Below are positions 1-27,753 of a stretch of DNA of 64,000 bases, piece by piece. The notes under the pieces are model-generated. The model saw nothing but the letters and a program-made list of their open reading frames with translations, ran no database searches and was not told where the DNA came from. Positions within the stretch are counted from its first letter, which is position 1. Each line of letters opens with the position of its first letter. Position numbers and translations under genes: made by a program. Source of the stretch: Cercis canadensis (Eukaryota; Streptophyta; Magnoliopsida; Fabales; Fabaceae); contig QAOA01007931.1 in assembly GCA_003255065.1 (NCBI GenBank), positions 122,789 to 186,788 on the forward strand, given 5' to 3'.

Positions 1-17836
<17,836 letters not shown>

Positions 17837-18640
17837 GTTGAAACTGTCATAACCCAACCTACAATACAAAATATGAATAAGAATCCATCCATCAGCAACT
17901 ATGATATTTAAACCACAATATAAATACTCCGCAAAGCTTTCTGGAACCAGAACGGTAGACTATACTTAAACAGAAGACAAGGTCTCTCTTAGATTAGAAA
18001 TTGCTTTCCTCACTGTTGAGGACAAAATATGAACGCAGTCCTTGAACTAAAAGAGAAAAAACAGTGTCCTTAGTCAAAAATTGTCTCAAAAAATGAACAG
18101 AAACAAGCTTTCTCTTCATTAAAAACCACTTACCAAATAGAAAAAAGTGAAAGAAACTGCGTAAAAATGGCCAAATCATACGCCAAAATCAAAATCTCTT
18201 CACATTTTCAGTAAAATAAAAATCAGAACACAGAAAATGGAGCTCAGAAATCCGTTTAGGGTTTCAAAAACAGCAAATTCTCCGGTAGCTAAGACTACAG
18301 AGCTAAAGAGAAAATTGCAGAAAATTCAGAGCAAAAATAGACCAAAAAAACAGAAAGAAAAAAAGTAGAAATCCATGGTGGAATTTCTTGCTGGTTCTGG
18401 CCCTTAGTAGAGCTCATGAGTTGCAGAGAGAATAAGAGAGAGTACCTGGTTGTACGGAACAAAAGGGAGATTCAGTGAGAATGATGTAGCGCAGAGACGA
18501 GAGAGTAGAAATTGAAGTTGAAGCTTCCTCCGTAAGCTTTTCAATTTTTCTTCTCGCGGGTGCGGAGGATAAGCCGTATGCTTCAGTGGTGAACTATAGC
18601 GCCGGGAGCTTCGGACAGAAAATGGAGGCAATAATTAAAA
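17837..18640 (-). other. SMC3 5' leader with a leader intron
   Basis: Upstream of the SMC3 start codon the sequence shows an acceptor (TTGTAG before GTTGGG) ending leader exon 17837-17858. A good donor (ACCAG, then GTACTC) closes an upstream exon at 18446. The upstream exon probably extends to about 18600-18640, where AT-rich flanking DNA begins. The leader intron is about 590 bases. The transcription start is inferred, not seen. Confidence 0.6.
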
Positions 18641-19542
18641 AGAAGGCGGCAAAATTGGGAAATTATCGGTTTTGGTAATGAAATTTAATGAAACACGCGA
18701 TTGGTCTACCACGGACAGAATATTTGTTGGTTAAATTACGTGATTTGTAATTCAAAATTGTAACTGAAGTAAAAACTTTGACTTTGAGGTGGATTAGTGA
18801 TAAGAGGATTATTATTTTTTTGACACAGATTTAAATTATTTTATTTTTATTCATAAATGAAATTGCCGTGAACCAAAAAAAAAAAAATCGTTATTTTGTG
18901 TAAATTTTTGAGGAAAAATCTTTTATTCTTTAATTGGGAACTCAATTTATTACATGCAGAAAATGAGATTTTTTTTTTTTTTGAAAAAATGACTAAGGAA
19001 TCAATAGATATATAAATTTGCTTTATGTGAGAAGGAGACGTCATGCCGAATTCGAGTATTAGTTAGATTAGCTGAATAATTTTTTTTTGATTTTTTATCA
19101 ATGTCCGAGTTTTGCTCAATTAATCTAATTTCGAGCTAAGAATGACCATAAGAGCGATAAAACTCTCCCAACAAACGCAGTTACATATCTAAGAACTTGA
19201 ATCCTAAACCCTTGATTAAGCTAGAACTTCTTCTTACCAAGTGATCTACACGATATTTTAGCTGAATAATTTGATTTATATAAGAATGATCTAGCTAGAA
19301 GCAGCATATTGAATCTTATAGCCTTTTGCTTCACCAATTGACGAGGCCATTGATCCAATACGTTCAGTGACTAAACCTACGGTTCCGATTATATTTATTT
19401 ATTCTTTTCTCATCAATTTTTGGCAGCTGACGACTTAACCGAATGACAGGAATCAACTAACATTCCAAAGTGACTTGAAATCAAAATGACAACAAATATT
19501 GGAGGCCTGAAACGAACACACAAGTTGCATTATTACTAGCTA
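18640..19542. other. Intergenic DNA between SMC3 and the BAHD relic
   Basis: AT-rich DNA with several A/T homopolymers. I see no coding potential, RNA gene or clear transposon end. It should include the SMC3 promoter just above about 18640. Confidence 0.5.
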
Positions 19543-20096
19543 TTAACTATACATAGTAAATAAGAAGATCAAATTAATTATAATACTAGGATTAAGTAGA
19601 GCATATTGCCGCAGCTCTTGATGTTGTTCAAATATATCCATTTCTTGTTCATCGAGAGTTACCAGAGCTTCAACTCCACCATCTTTGGTAATGGTATTAC
19701 TCACCAAATTATTAACACTTGTCATCCACCCATTGTTCCCCCACCCAAAATCAAACTCAAGCAATGGAAACTTACACCAACTTGAACACTTATAAACCAA
19801 GCTGTCCTTGTTCTTCTTAAACAGCTCTCCTCTCTCCTTCAAAGCTTCCATCACGGCTCCAAAACCTCCCTCCCCTTCGAACCTTCTTCTCGAGGAACTC
19901 CTTCATGTTTTCTCATCTTCTTCACCAACTCATGCAATTCCAAGTCTCTCTCTCCTCCTCGACTCTCACTGCAAACGGCCCACAAATTAGCCGAGGGTGC
20001 TGTCCAAAACGGGGTTGTTTAAGCTGTCAGCTTTATTCCAAGCTGCGAATCTGCGTCCCCGAATGGACCCACGGGTCCTGGACAGCACCCTCGGCT
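19543..20096 (-). pseudogene. BAHD acyltransferase relic (C-terminal part)
   Basis: BAHD enzymes transfer acyl groups from CoA thioesters to plant metabolites. The minus strand reads the family C-terminus: MEALKERGELFKKN, then the structural motif DFGWG, then VEALVTLDEQEMDIFEQH and a LLNPS end. Just upstream, LWAVCSESRGGERDLELHELVKKMR continues the family pattern but needs a one-base shift near 19880 to reach the downstream frame. The segment encoding ANLRPRMDP lies on the opposite strand (20010-20078) because of a small inversion. The N-terminal half with HxxxD is absent and DNA above 20100 belongs to another relic, so the gene is dead. Confidence 0.85.
19991..20096. repeat. 18-base inverted repeat flanking an inverted 70-base segment
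   Basis: Bases 19991-20008 are the exact reverse complement of 20079-20096. The enclosed segment encodes the BAHD ANLRPRMDP block on the plus strand, while flanking BAHD code is on the minus strand. The 34-base end of this loop also reappears in the opposite orientation after the N at 20256. This looks like a fold-back template switch, either real or an assembly or cloning artefact. Confidence 0.85.
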
Positions 20097-20453
20097 GAGA
20101 AGTAGTGATATATGTGCCAGGGTTCAAAAACTGCACGATGAAATTGCTCAGACATGTTTCTTTTGTTGATTGTCCGGGCCATGATATTCTCGTGGCTACC
20201 ATATATGCTTCTTAATGGAGCTTTGCTACTCATAGCTGCTAATGAGAGCTTCCCANGAATAAAGCTGACAGCTTAAACAACCCCGTTTTGGAACGAGAAG
20301 TAGTGATATATGTGCCAGGGTTCAAAAACTGCACGATGAAATTGCTCAGACATGTTTCTTTTGTTGATTGTCCGGGCCATGATATTCTCGTGGCTACCAT
20401 ATATGCTTCTTAATGGAGCTTTGCTACTCATAGCTGCTAATGAGAGCTTCCCA
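20097..20453. repeat. 159-base direct duplication around N at 20256
   Basis: Bases 20097-20255 and 20295-20453 look identical, separated by one N and 38 bases that are partly the reverse complement of 20007-20042. This is consistent with two overlapping contigs joined without merging, one of them carrying the fold-back. Confidence 0.85.
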
Positions 20454-20741
20454 CAACCACAAACCTCTGGCTGCTGTGCACTTTATGCCTCTAAAAGTAA
20501 AACATATAATAATTCTTCAGAATAAGGTTGACCTTCTTCAAGAGAATGTTGCAATCAATCAGCATAAAGCAATAATCAGGAGTTTATACAAGAAACTGTT
20601 GCTGATGGTGCACCTATTGTGCCAATTTCAGCACAGCTCAAGTATTATAACATTGATGCCGTGTGTGAGTAAATTGTGAAGAAGATCCCAATCCCTGAAA
20701 GGAACTTTATTTCTCCCCCTAATATGTGATTGTGATTCAGT
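20104..20741 (+). pseudogene. eIF2-gamma processed-type pseudogene fragment
   Basis: eIF2-gamma is the GTPase subunit that delivers initiator tRNA. Plus-strand pieces match its middle: [17 protein letters not shown], the G3 motif DCPGHD at 20366-20383, ALLLIAANES, HIIILQNKVD with the G4 motif at 20521-20532, [16 protein letters not shown] and KKIPIPERNFISPPN. They fall in different frames, with an in-frame stop (CE-stop-IVKK), a deletion after the G3 region and a frameshift at the end. No introns interrupt the match, which suggests a retrocopy. The first part appears twice because of the duplicated seam at 20097-20453. It was probably inserted beside the BAHD relic. Confidence 0.88.
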
Positions 20742-21139
20742 CAAAAAAATGACTTAAATAGCACCAACAAGGAATACTGTGGCGACCTTTCAAGCTAGAG
20801 TAATCTCAAACCACTTTTTCTCCCTGTACATTAGCAATGCTGCAGAATTCACTTGATGCACATTGTCAAGATATACTGAGACATAAAGTATCTTTTCTGA
20901 TATTTCATATGAAGCAAGATAAACAGAGACAAACTGTTTTTCACAGTTATTACACCATATAACCCAAACATGAGATTTGGCAAAAGTATTTTTACATGGA
21001 GATGTAGAATAACTAAGACTATTTAACAACCAACACAGTCGTAACATTCAGAGCGTCAAGTTCTATCACACAACAAACCACAAGTTACACATTAATTACT
21101 AAGAAGTTTAGTCATAGTCGAGACTCCCATTGAAATTGA

Positions 21140-21358
21140 TCAGACTTTGATATCAGGAGATTCAGCATCCGAAATTGAAATCAGTTCAGACCTAAACTTC
21201 TCATCTCCATCATTGTCCGATATCACAACCCCATCTTCTTTCTTGCTTTCAGATGCAAAATTTAAATCCAGTATCTGATCAGGTGAAGCGTTAGAGATAG
21301 CAATAAGTGACTCACGTACCACCTCCTTAGAGTCCTTGTTAGGTGATTTGCTATCCAT
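21140..21358 (-). CDS. Small acidic protein of unknown function, 72 aa
   Basis: A complete 72-residue reading frame starting MDSKSPNKDSKE and ending SPDIKV. An internal echo is visible: RESLIAISNASPD near residue 15 and RSELISISDAESPD near residue 56, separated by an acidic Asp/Glu-rich linker. From memory it resembles short uncharacterised plant proteins carrying the same paired SLIAIS/ELISIS pattern, but I cannot name one. There is no signal peptide or membrane segment. A splice acceptor (TTGTAG, then GAAAAAGC) lies 18 bases above the ATG, so the leader is spliced. Function unknown. Confidence 0.6.
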   Translation of the reverse strand: MDSKSPNKDSKEVVRESLIAISNASPDQILDLNFASESKKEDGVVISDNDGDEKFRSELISISDAESPDIKV

Positions 21359-21734
21359 ATAATTTTCTGCTTTTTCCTACAATTCAAATTCCAAAATTCT
21401 TTCTGAGGTCATCCACAGGATCAGATATTTCAATTTCTGAAACATAACAGCATACCTTTCAGGTTTCCCCACCTGACTCATATTGTTGTCATTATCATCA
21501 TTTCATTTTTGTGTGTCTGAGTGTGTGAATTGTTGGGGAACCCCCATTTTATATGCAAACTGTCACTTAAGCATAAGAATTTTGACATAGATAGATAGAG
21601 CTAAATTTTCTAGCTAGGAATATAGGAGAATGGGGATTCGAACCTGGCTCAACCTTCTTTTTTTTACGGAGATCCCTGGACTAGTTGTGTGTTGTGTGTT
21701 GTGTGTGCTTCTATTATCACTTGAGTGGAGCTAG

Positions 21735-22327
21735 CAAATGGGCCAAGCCGGGCCAGCCCGATTTTATGTGGGCTGGTAGATGGCTGGCCCAGCCCCAGCC
21801 AGCAGGCCAGCCCGGCCCTAATATAAATTCTCATTTTTTCAACCTTTTTGAATGGAAGTATGTCTGTATATAGAAGTATATAATAACACCAAAATATAAT
21901 ATAAATCATTAAATTGCAATCCGAATTAGTTCCATAAATGAAAATCCATCAAGTTTTTAAGTAGTCAAACTCAACAATATAGCATACAATTGCATCATAA
22001 TATAAGATTAAGTACTTTTGAACCTTAAAATAACCAATAAGGTGAGATTGGACAACTATATTCTTTCCCACAAGCCTTACATTTACATTTTTCTTTTCCA
22101 TCATTCAAACCAATCTTTTCAAAATAATTCCAAACATCAGAGGAGTTAGGCTTAGCTTTCTTCTTAGATTGTTCACCACCATCATTATTCTCATCATTAT
22201 CCCTACTAGAAGTTCTCTTACTAGTAGCAGCAGTACTTTTCTTACTAGCACTAGGAGTTTCCAAAATTTCTAATTCATCATCAATAGATTCAAGATTGAA
22301 ATCCATACTTGCGATCCAAATGCACAA
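21735..22327 (-). mobile_element. hAT-type transposon remnant (BED finger end)
   Basis: The minus-strand frame from MDFNLESIDDELEILETPS runs through a Lys/Ser/Asp-rich linker into SDVWNYFEKIG...CKCKACGKEYSC, the first half of a BED zinc finger as found at the N-terminus of plant hAT transposases. The finger's His half, the dimerisation domain and the catalytic core are absent. Toward 21735-21830 there is a GC-rich run of alternating GGGCC/GGCTGG words that may be the subterminal region. It is a deletion derivative and inactive. I could not define matching terminal repeats. Confidence 0.7.
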
Positions 22328-22344
22328 AGTTTTAATTTATTTTT

Positions 22345-22440
22345 TTTAGTACTTTGGCTACGACTCTGGGTTTGAATATGGAACACACAAGCCCAAGGAT
22401 AACCTCAATACCACTCTGTCACAAGCTGTTTGGTCACAAT
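22345..22440 (+). repeat. Dispersed repeat, copy 1
   Basis: Begins TTTGGCTACGACTCTGGGTT and continues through ACACACAAGCCC and TACCACT to AAGCTGTTTGGT. Similar words occur at about 23765, 49009 and 50555 on the same strand. Identity of the family is unknown. Confidence 0.5.
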
Positions 22441-23008
22441 AATTTTAATTATACTCAAACATATGTACAACAATCAAAGCAATCAGAGAAAATTGAAAAC
22501 AGAGCATTGCAAATAGACACCATCACACTACTTGATCAGGTTGAACCATCTTTATACAGAATAACAGATACCACATCAGACATTCCAGAATCCGCCACCG
22601 TCGATAAACCCAGCGGAATCAATCCATCAAAAAATTCTTGAAACGAAACCATCAGTCCACATCGGTTTATGAACATCCAGTAACAATTCCTCTTCCCTCT
22701 AACAATTCATGGATTTTTCAATTCGATAATATTTTCAATGAACCCTAATAATTTACATGTAAATCCAAAATTAAAGCATGCAGGATTCAATAAAGTAAAC
22801 AGATAATTCCGAAACTATGCGATTCCGTTTTCAACATATCAATAAAAATCCATTAATTTTTTTCTAATACGAGATATGCCAAACTTTCATTTTCCTTTCG
22901 TTCTTTCGTGGTCTCTGTTCCACGGAACCAAACAGAAAGGAAGGGGAAAAGACACATGGATAATTGTAAGAAAAAATCGTACAAGTTTTGCAGATTGAAA
23001 AATCGTAC
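22441..23008. other. Leader-intron DNA of the 72-aa gene
   Basis: No recognised feature. The plus-strand open frame of 95 residues ending near 22641 shows no family resemblance and is probably chance. Confidence 0.4.
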
Positions 23009-23060
23009 CTTTAGCTCTCGAGGTTTAGAAATGCGTCTCCGCCCTTGACGACTTTCTCAA
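23009..23060 (-). other. Probable leader exon of the 72-aa gene
   Basis: The minus strand shows GAGCTAAAG followed by GTACGATT, a plausible donor. It is the only good candidate upstream of the acceptor at 21376. The implied leader intron (21377-23008) holds the hAT fragment. This is inferred from splice signals only. Confidence 0.4.
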
Positions 23061-23280
23061 GTGATGTTTTAAAATTTAAACCGTGGATTCATTTAGTCAG
23101 TAATATAAAAATTAATTAAATGTGTTTTTAAAAATTTATAGATTACATGTTTTTAAAATCTAAATTATTATTTTGTATTATATAAGAGCCCACTAAGTCT
23201 TGAAAGGACAAGGATATGATAGCAGATCTTGCATGAGTAAATACACTCACAAAAAATATACTCACTAGATACTTGTGACA

Positions 23281-23577
23281 TTTTTTTTTTTTTATCTGAA
23301 AAGGAAATTTCCATTAAACAACTAAGGGAAAGACATCTAAAAGAAAACTAGGTGGCATATCATGCCAAACCAAAAGCATAGGAGCAACAACACCATGCTT
23401 TGCTAGCCTATCAGCAACATAGTTAGTTTGTCTAGGAACCCAACAAAAGGATATACTTAAGAACTCTCTTTCTAGAGCATGGATATCTTCTAAAAGAAGG
23501 CCTAGTGGAGAGAGGAATTTATCCCCACTGTTAAGAGCCAACTTATAGTCATATGTTAGATACCAACTTATAGTCAT
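23281..23577 (-). mobile_element. LINE 3' end with RNase H-like fragment and poly-A
   Basis: Minus-strand residues SPLGLLLEDIHALEREF, SFCWVPRQTNYVADRLAKHG and WHDMPPSFLLDVF match the C-terminal half of the RVT_3 (RNase H-like) domain at the end of plant LINE polyproteins. A stop, a short UTR and a 13-base A-tail (T-run 23281-23293) follow, so this is a 5'-truncated insertion with its 3' end preserved. The catalytic Asp/Glu part of RNase H is missing. Confidence 0.8.
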
Positions 23578-23586
23578 ATGTTAGAA
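23538..23586. repeat. Tandem 25-base repeat
   Basis: Two adjacent copies of CCAACTTATAGTCATATGTT plus AGA sit exactly at the truncated end of the LINE fragment. The duplication may have arisen at the 5' junction during insertion. Confidence 0.75.
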
Positions 23587-23589
23587 TTT

Positions 23590-24035
23590 AGGCTTAATTG
23601 ATTGGAGCTTTTGGTTTACAAAATGGGTTAATGAATAGCCTAATTATAATTTCTAGATCTTATTGTAGTGATTCGTTTACATTATTTGGATTAGGAATAA
23701 ATGTCTTTGAGGCTTAAGACTAATTAAAAGATACATTTTATGTGAATATATTAAATTTATTTTGTATTTTTAACTACGACTCTAGATTTAAACACGGAAG
23801 TGACAAGTCCTTGGAATAATATCACTTGACCAAAGATCATTTGATTAAATATATTGAATTTTAATCATTGTATTTTTACATATGTAACACATTTATTACA
23901 CAACCATTAGTGTGTAAATCTTTAGCAGAAACATATCAAAAATTATATTGTATGCTGTGAGCAACTATAAGGTCAGAATTGAGTGAAAACATTTTGGACA
24001 CAGGATATTGTAAGAGCTATTTTCCTCTTTCTGGT
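23590..24035. other. Intergenic DNA with dispersed-repeat copy 2
   Basis: AT-rich. A copy of the TAACTACGACTCTAGATT...CACTTGACCAAAG...CATTTGAT repeat lies at about 23765-23850. The rest should include the 3' UTR of the CRR42-like gene. No other feature is recognised. Confidence 0.45.
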
Positions 24036-24810
24036 TTAGTTGTACTCAGCCAGCTCTAAGGGCTTGAAATATTTCCCATCTATAAGATAGGTTCCAATGC
24101 TTAGCCGTATTGCCCACACATCTTTGGGTTTCCTTGACACAACTCTGCAGATAAGTAACAACTCAATTTAAGCATTTTGATAACTGATACTCAAAAATGA
24201 ATATGTCACATTACAAGAGAGAATAACGCTACATACATGACAATATACATATTTTTATTTGAGTTCAACTGAACCCACTAAAACTTTTTTCTCCTAAACC
24301 AAAATGCATAAACTTGTAATCCCGTTTATAGTTGTGAGGAAAAGTGATTGTGCAACGTGAAGTTAATCTGGACTATCAAAATTACAATTTAGCGTGATTT
24401 AGTAAAGTTTTTGTGAGCTCAAATAAATTGTACTTCTGCCAATTGTCGAGGTTTAAAGTGGTGTGAAGTAAAAGAGAGTGCAAATAGCATAACTCAAACC
24501 AAATTGAAAGGGATAAGTACCTTCCAACATCACCAGGCTTGACTAAGCCAGAGTTAACCCTAAGGCATGGCACAGAAACTGCAGTCTTTATCATTTTGGG
24601 AGCCTCAATGACAATAATAGGAGACCCTATCTGCAACTTTACACGTTTTGCTGGTGACTCAGTTTCTTCTTGTGAGTCTTTGGATTCACATTTCATCAAT
24701 ACCACATTTGGTCTCTGAATTTGACAATTTAAACTATTGTATTGCAGAGTTGAACTATTTTGTAGCTTGGAGAATGGCTTTGTAATAGCAGCAGAAAGGG
24801 ATAATGCCAT
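24036..24810 (-). CDS. CRR42: CRR42-like chloroplast NDH assembly factor (DUF3148)
   Basis: CRR42 is a stromal factor needed to build subcomplex A of the chloroplast NADH dehydrogenase-like complex. Two coding exons, 24521-24810 and 24036-24144, join in phase to give 132 residues. The N-terminus MALSLSAAITKPFSKLQNSS is Ser/Thr-rich and basic, as in a chloroplast transit peptide. The DUF3148 core follows: GSPIIVIEAPKMIKT, then CLRVNSGLVKPGDVGR spanning the junction, then SRKPKDVWAIRLSIGTYLIDG and KYFKPLEL. An in-frame ATG upstream of 24844 would cross a good splice acceptor, so I chose the ATG at 24810. Family placement is from memory of the motif pattern; the NDH role is inferred from the family. 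Confidence 0.85.
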
Positions 24811-25190
24811 TTGCTTAATTTGAAACCCTTCAATAGTCCAAAACCTGCGAGAAGATACCAAAGAATAAACCATCAAAGGCTTTTGTATCAACTCAGAATT
24901 CAAATACTTAATTGCCATACTGAAAACATAGAAAATATGAATAGCAAATAACAATGGCTAAGCCAAAAGGGTTCCAATTTTTCATCTTTCACACACAAAA
25001 ATTGTTTAATTTCTTTCATTTTTCTCATGGATAACTCGAGCTATTCAGAAATGGCGCTTTGTGGCAATAGGAAAAGGGGAGTTACCAAAGAACTGCTAGT
25101 GAATGTGCAGTGAGAAAGGAAGAGAGGAGTTGGCGAGTTGCAGAAGAGAGAAAATGGAGGAGGAGCTCGTTGTTGAAACTCAATAAACGT
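24811..25190 (-). other. CRR42-like gene leader with intron
   Basis: Leader exon 24811-24844 is preceded by acceptor TCTCGCAG. An upstream donor (TTCTTTG, then GTAACTCC) marks the end of a first exon at 25086, which probably reaches about 25190. Confidence 0.5.
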
Positions 25191-25920
25191 TGGACTTATT
25201 AGGATAGCAAAGGATTGGACAAGAATTAAAATAATTGAGAGCTTTCATATCTTCCACTAGTTTTTCATTAATCTGACATTTTTTTTTATGTGTATAGTTT
25301 TTTCATTAGATGGACAGTGAAATGTGATAATTTACACAAAGGGGTATTTTGTACCATTTACTAGACATTAATAAAAATACTAAATATTATTATAATTATT
25401 ATAAAAGTTGTGATATATATATATTGTCTATTATGATTATACGATAAAGATAATTTATCCCCTCTTAAAATCTCATCCATTTAATTTCAATGAGATTTGA
25501 ATATAAGACTTTTATAATAAAGTATCGGGTGTTCAACCACTAAAATATTTTCAAGAAACAAAAGTTGTACAATATGACTAAGGCATATTTGGTTAGGCCA
25601 AAGCATTGATTAAATATAACAGGAAAAATATATATTTGTTCCTTCATGGCTATTGCTTGAATTTTGATGTGTTATTCGTGATCAGTGATCACTTTTCAAT
25701 ATGTCATTTTGCATATGAACTAAATATTAACACTTCAAAAGTTATTCAAAAGATTACATAACATAAAATATTGATTAATATAATTTAAAAACCAAATCAA
25801 AGAATTTAAATTATTTGTGTAGATATGTGCACGTTTATGGGGAATTTTAATAGAACTTTAGTAATAATTATTGTAATTGACAATAAAATATTTTTAATAG
25901 AGCTTTGTGTGTGTGTGTCT

Positions 25921-25953
<33 letters not shown>

Positions 25954-27280
25954 NTATCTAAAATAGTTTGTCTCCACACTATATGAGATATTGTTAGGGG
26001 TGTTTGATAGAGGGTTTTTATTTTCTTGGAAATGTGTGATACAAGATGTAAAAAAAAATATTGCGAAGTATCTTTCATTCTTAGGAATTACTTTTGGCAA
26101 ACATTCCCATAAAAACATCCCATGGGAAAGCATATTTTACCATGTGAAAGGACAAAATGCCCACCCTTCCACCACAACACACCAATGCTGGTATTTGTGC
26201 TCCGCTACCCACCACCATCATCTGTCACCTCCCCGACTTTCTTAAGAATGTTTGTGCTAACTAAGCATGGAAATCTTTCATTCTCAATATTAATATTCCT
26301 CAGAATTACATTCCCTACAAAGGTCATTCTTAAGGATGAAAATCCTATTTTGTACCAAACGCCATTGTACATAAAAATTTAAAACGGGATCAAGTTCAAA
26401 TTTATGTGAGTATGTGGCTATATGGGTGGTGTGAGAATTTTCAGTATGTATATTATTCTGATCCATATGATTTTTCTTTTGTTTGTTAATGAAAAAGGGG
26501 TTTTATGGTTGGTTTCATTGACCCGGTCACTTAAACTCAGATCACTATAATGTGAGATATCCTTGATAATAATGGTGCATGCTATCATTGACTCATGGAT
26601 CTCTTGAAGAGGACGCTCGACACTTACACCTAGTTTTTCTCCAAGAATTAGGAAAAACATCTTCATTAGGCCTCAAACAAAAGACATCATAGAAATCAAT
26701 GGGAACCAATTGTTTGAAGCTGATTTGGATGGAAATATGCTAGTGTGTGGATCTAGTACTTAAGGAATAATGAGAAATGCTACACCCACCACAACATTTA
26801 TCATCATTTCTTATCACAATAAATTTAGGCTGTTTAAGTGAATCCAATCTTTTATCTATGTGGCCTAGATTTATTATATGGTGAAGAATCTTGTTTGGGT
26901 GTAACACTTCTCGAGAGTAATATACACAAATTTTCTGTCACTAACATTTCACAAACTACATTGTGTGACAAAATATAAATTCAACTTTTTCGACTTCAAT
27001 TTTTTTGGGGATTTAGATTTTATCATTCCCCTACGAAATAAAAAGTGAATGTAGAAAATCTGAGTTGCTAATAAATATCATCTTACAACTTGATCTTTTA
27101 GGCTGAATGGTTTTCTAATTGTCCGTTTTATTCCATTATTACATGATTCACATGAAACTCCCTGTCAAAGTGATTGTGCAGGACCAAACAGGAATTCAAG
27201 AGATGTTGCAATTTACAGCAATATACTACAACGCTATTGTAGCAACACAATATTCCTCATGCTAAGCTAACTAACTCTTC
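25191..27280. other. Intergenic DNA between CRR42-like gene and TOUSLED
   Basis: AT-rich DNA containing a 32-base T-run with an N at 25954 and a probable MITE (separate entry). Several short open frames show no family resemblance. No RNA gene seen. Confidence 0.5.
25995..26370. mobile_element. Possible MITE with degenerate terminal repeats
   Basis: The left side begins GGGGTGTTTGATAGAGG and the right side ends TGTACCAAACGCC, which are imperfect inverted relatives (GGCGTTTGGTACA against GGTGTTTGATAGA). The length near 375 bases and the lack of coding sequence fit a non-autonomous DNA element of the type whose ends carry GGTGTTTGG. Target-site duplication was not resolved. Confidence 0.45.
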
Positions 27281-27753
27281 ATAAAACCCTGCACATTATT
27301 ATCTTTATTTTCTTTTCCTTCAGCAAGATGAATTACTCCTTGTTTTCCAGTTAAAATCACCACTCTCAAAATTAAAAGGTTAAAATGGAAAGAAAAGGAA
27401 TGTAGCCAATCAAAAAGCATCAAAACCCATAATTTTTGGGTAGAGTAGCAAAAGATTACAAAATCTTTGTCACCTGTGAGGGCTATACACCCTGACCTTT
27501 TGGTCAACTGAAACCCACTAGCCTTTTCCTCCTATATTTCATTACTAAAAGGTAAACACATAAAAACCACCAAACTTCCCTTTCAAAAGTGGGGAAATAT
27601 CGCCTCTGCCACATTGATCAAGATTACAAAAACCTTTACAACCTATACAAAATCTGACAGATAAACCAGTAAGTTCAATTAGAGAACGACTAAATAGATC
27701 CTCTGTTCCTGCTCTGAGGACTGTGGGCATCTTAGCTGTGTCTATAAACACTG
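27281..27753 (-). other. Probable 3' UTR of TOUSLED
   Basis: Directly follows the TOUSLED stop codon. The short minus-strand open frames here have no family resemblance and are read as UTR. The poly-A site was not determined. Confidence 0.4.

Noticed and set aside
20033-20233. Minus-strand frame [12 protein letters not shown] as a gene
   Set aside because: It is the antisense of the eIF2-gamma relic on the plus strand.
20790-21047. 85-residue minus-strand frame
   Set aside because: No recognisable family; likely 3' UTR or flank of the 72-aa gene.
21615-21650. GGGGATTCGAACC word as a tRNA gene
   Set aside because: Only a B-box-like word; no cloverleaf or acceptor stem could be built around it.
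27545-27751. 68-residue minus-strand frame as a separate gene
   Set aside because: Lies directly after the TOUSLED stop and has no family resemblance; read as 3' UTR.
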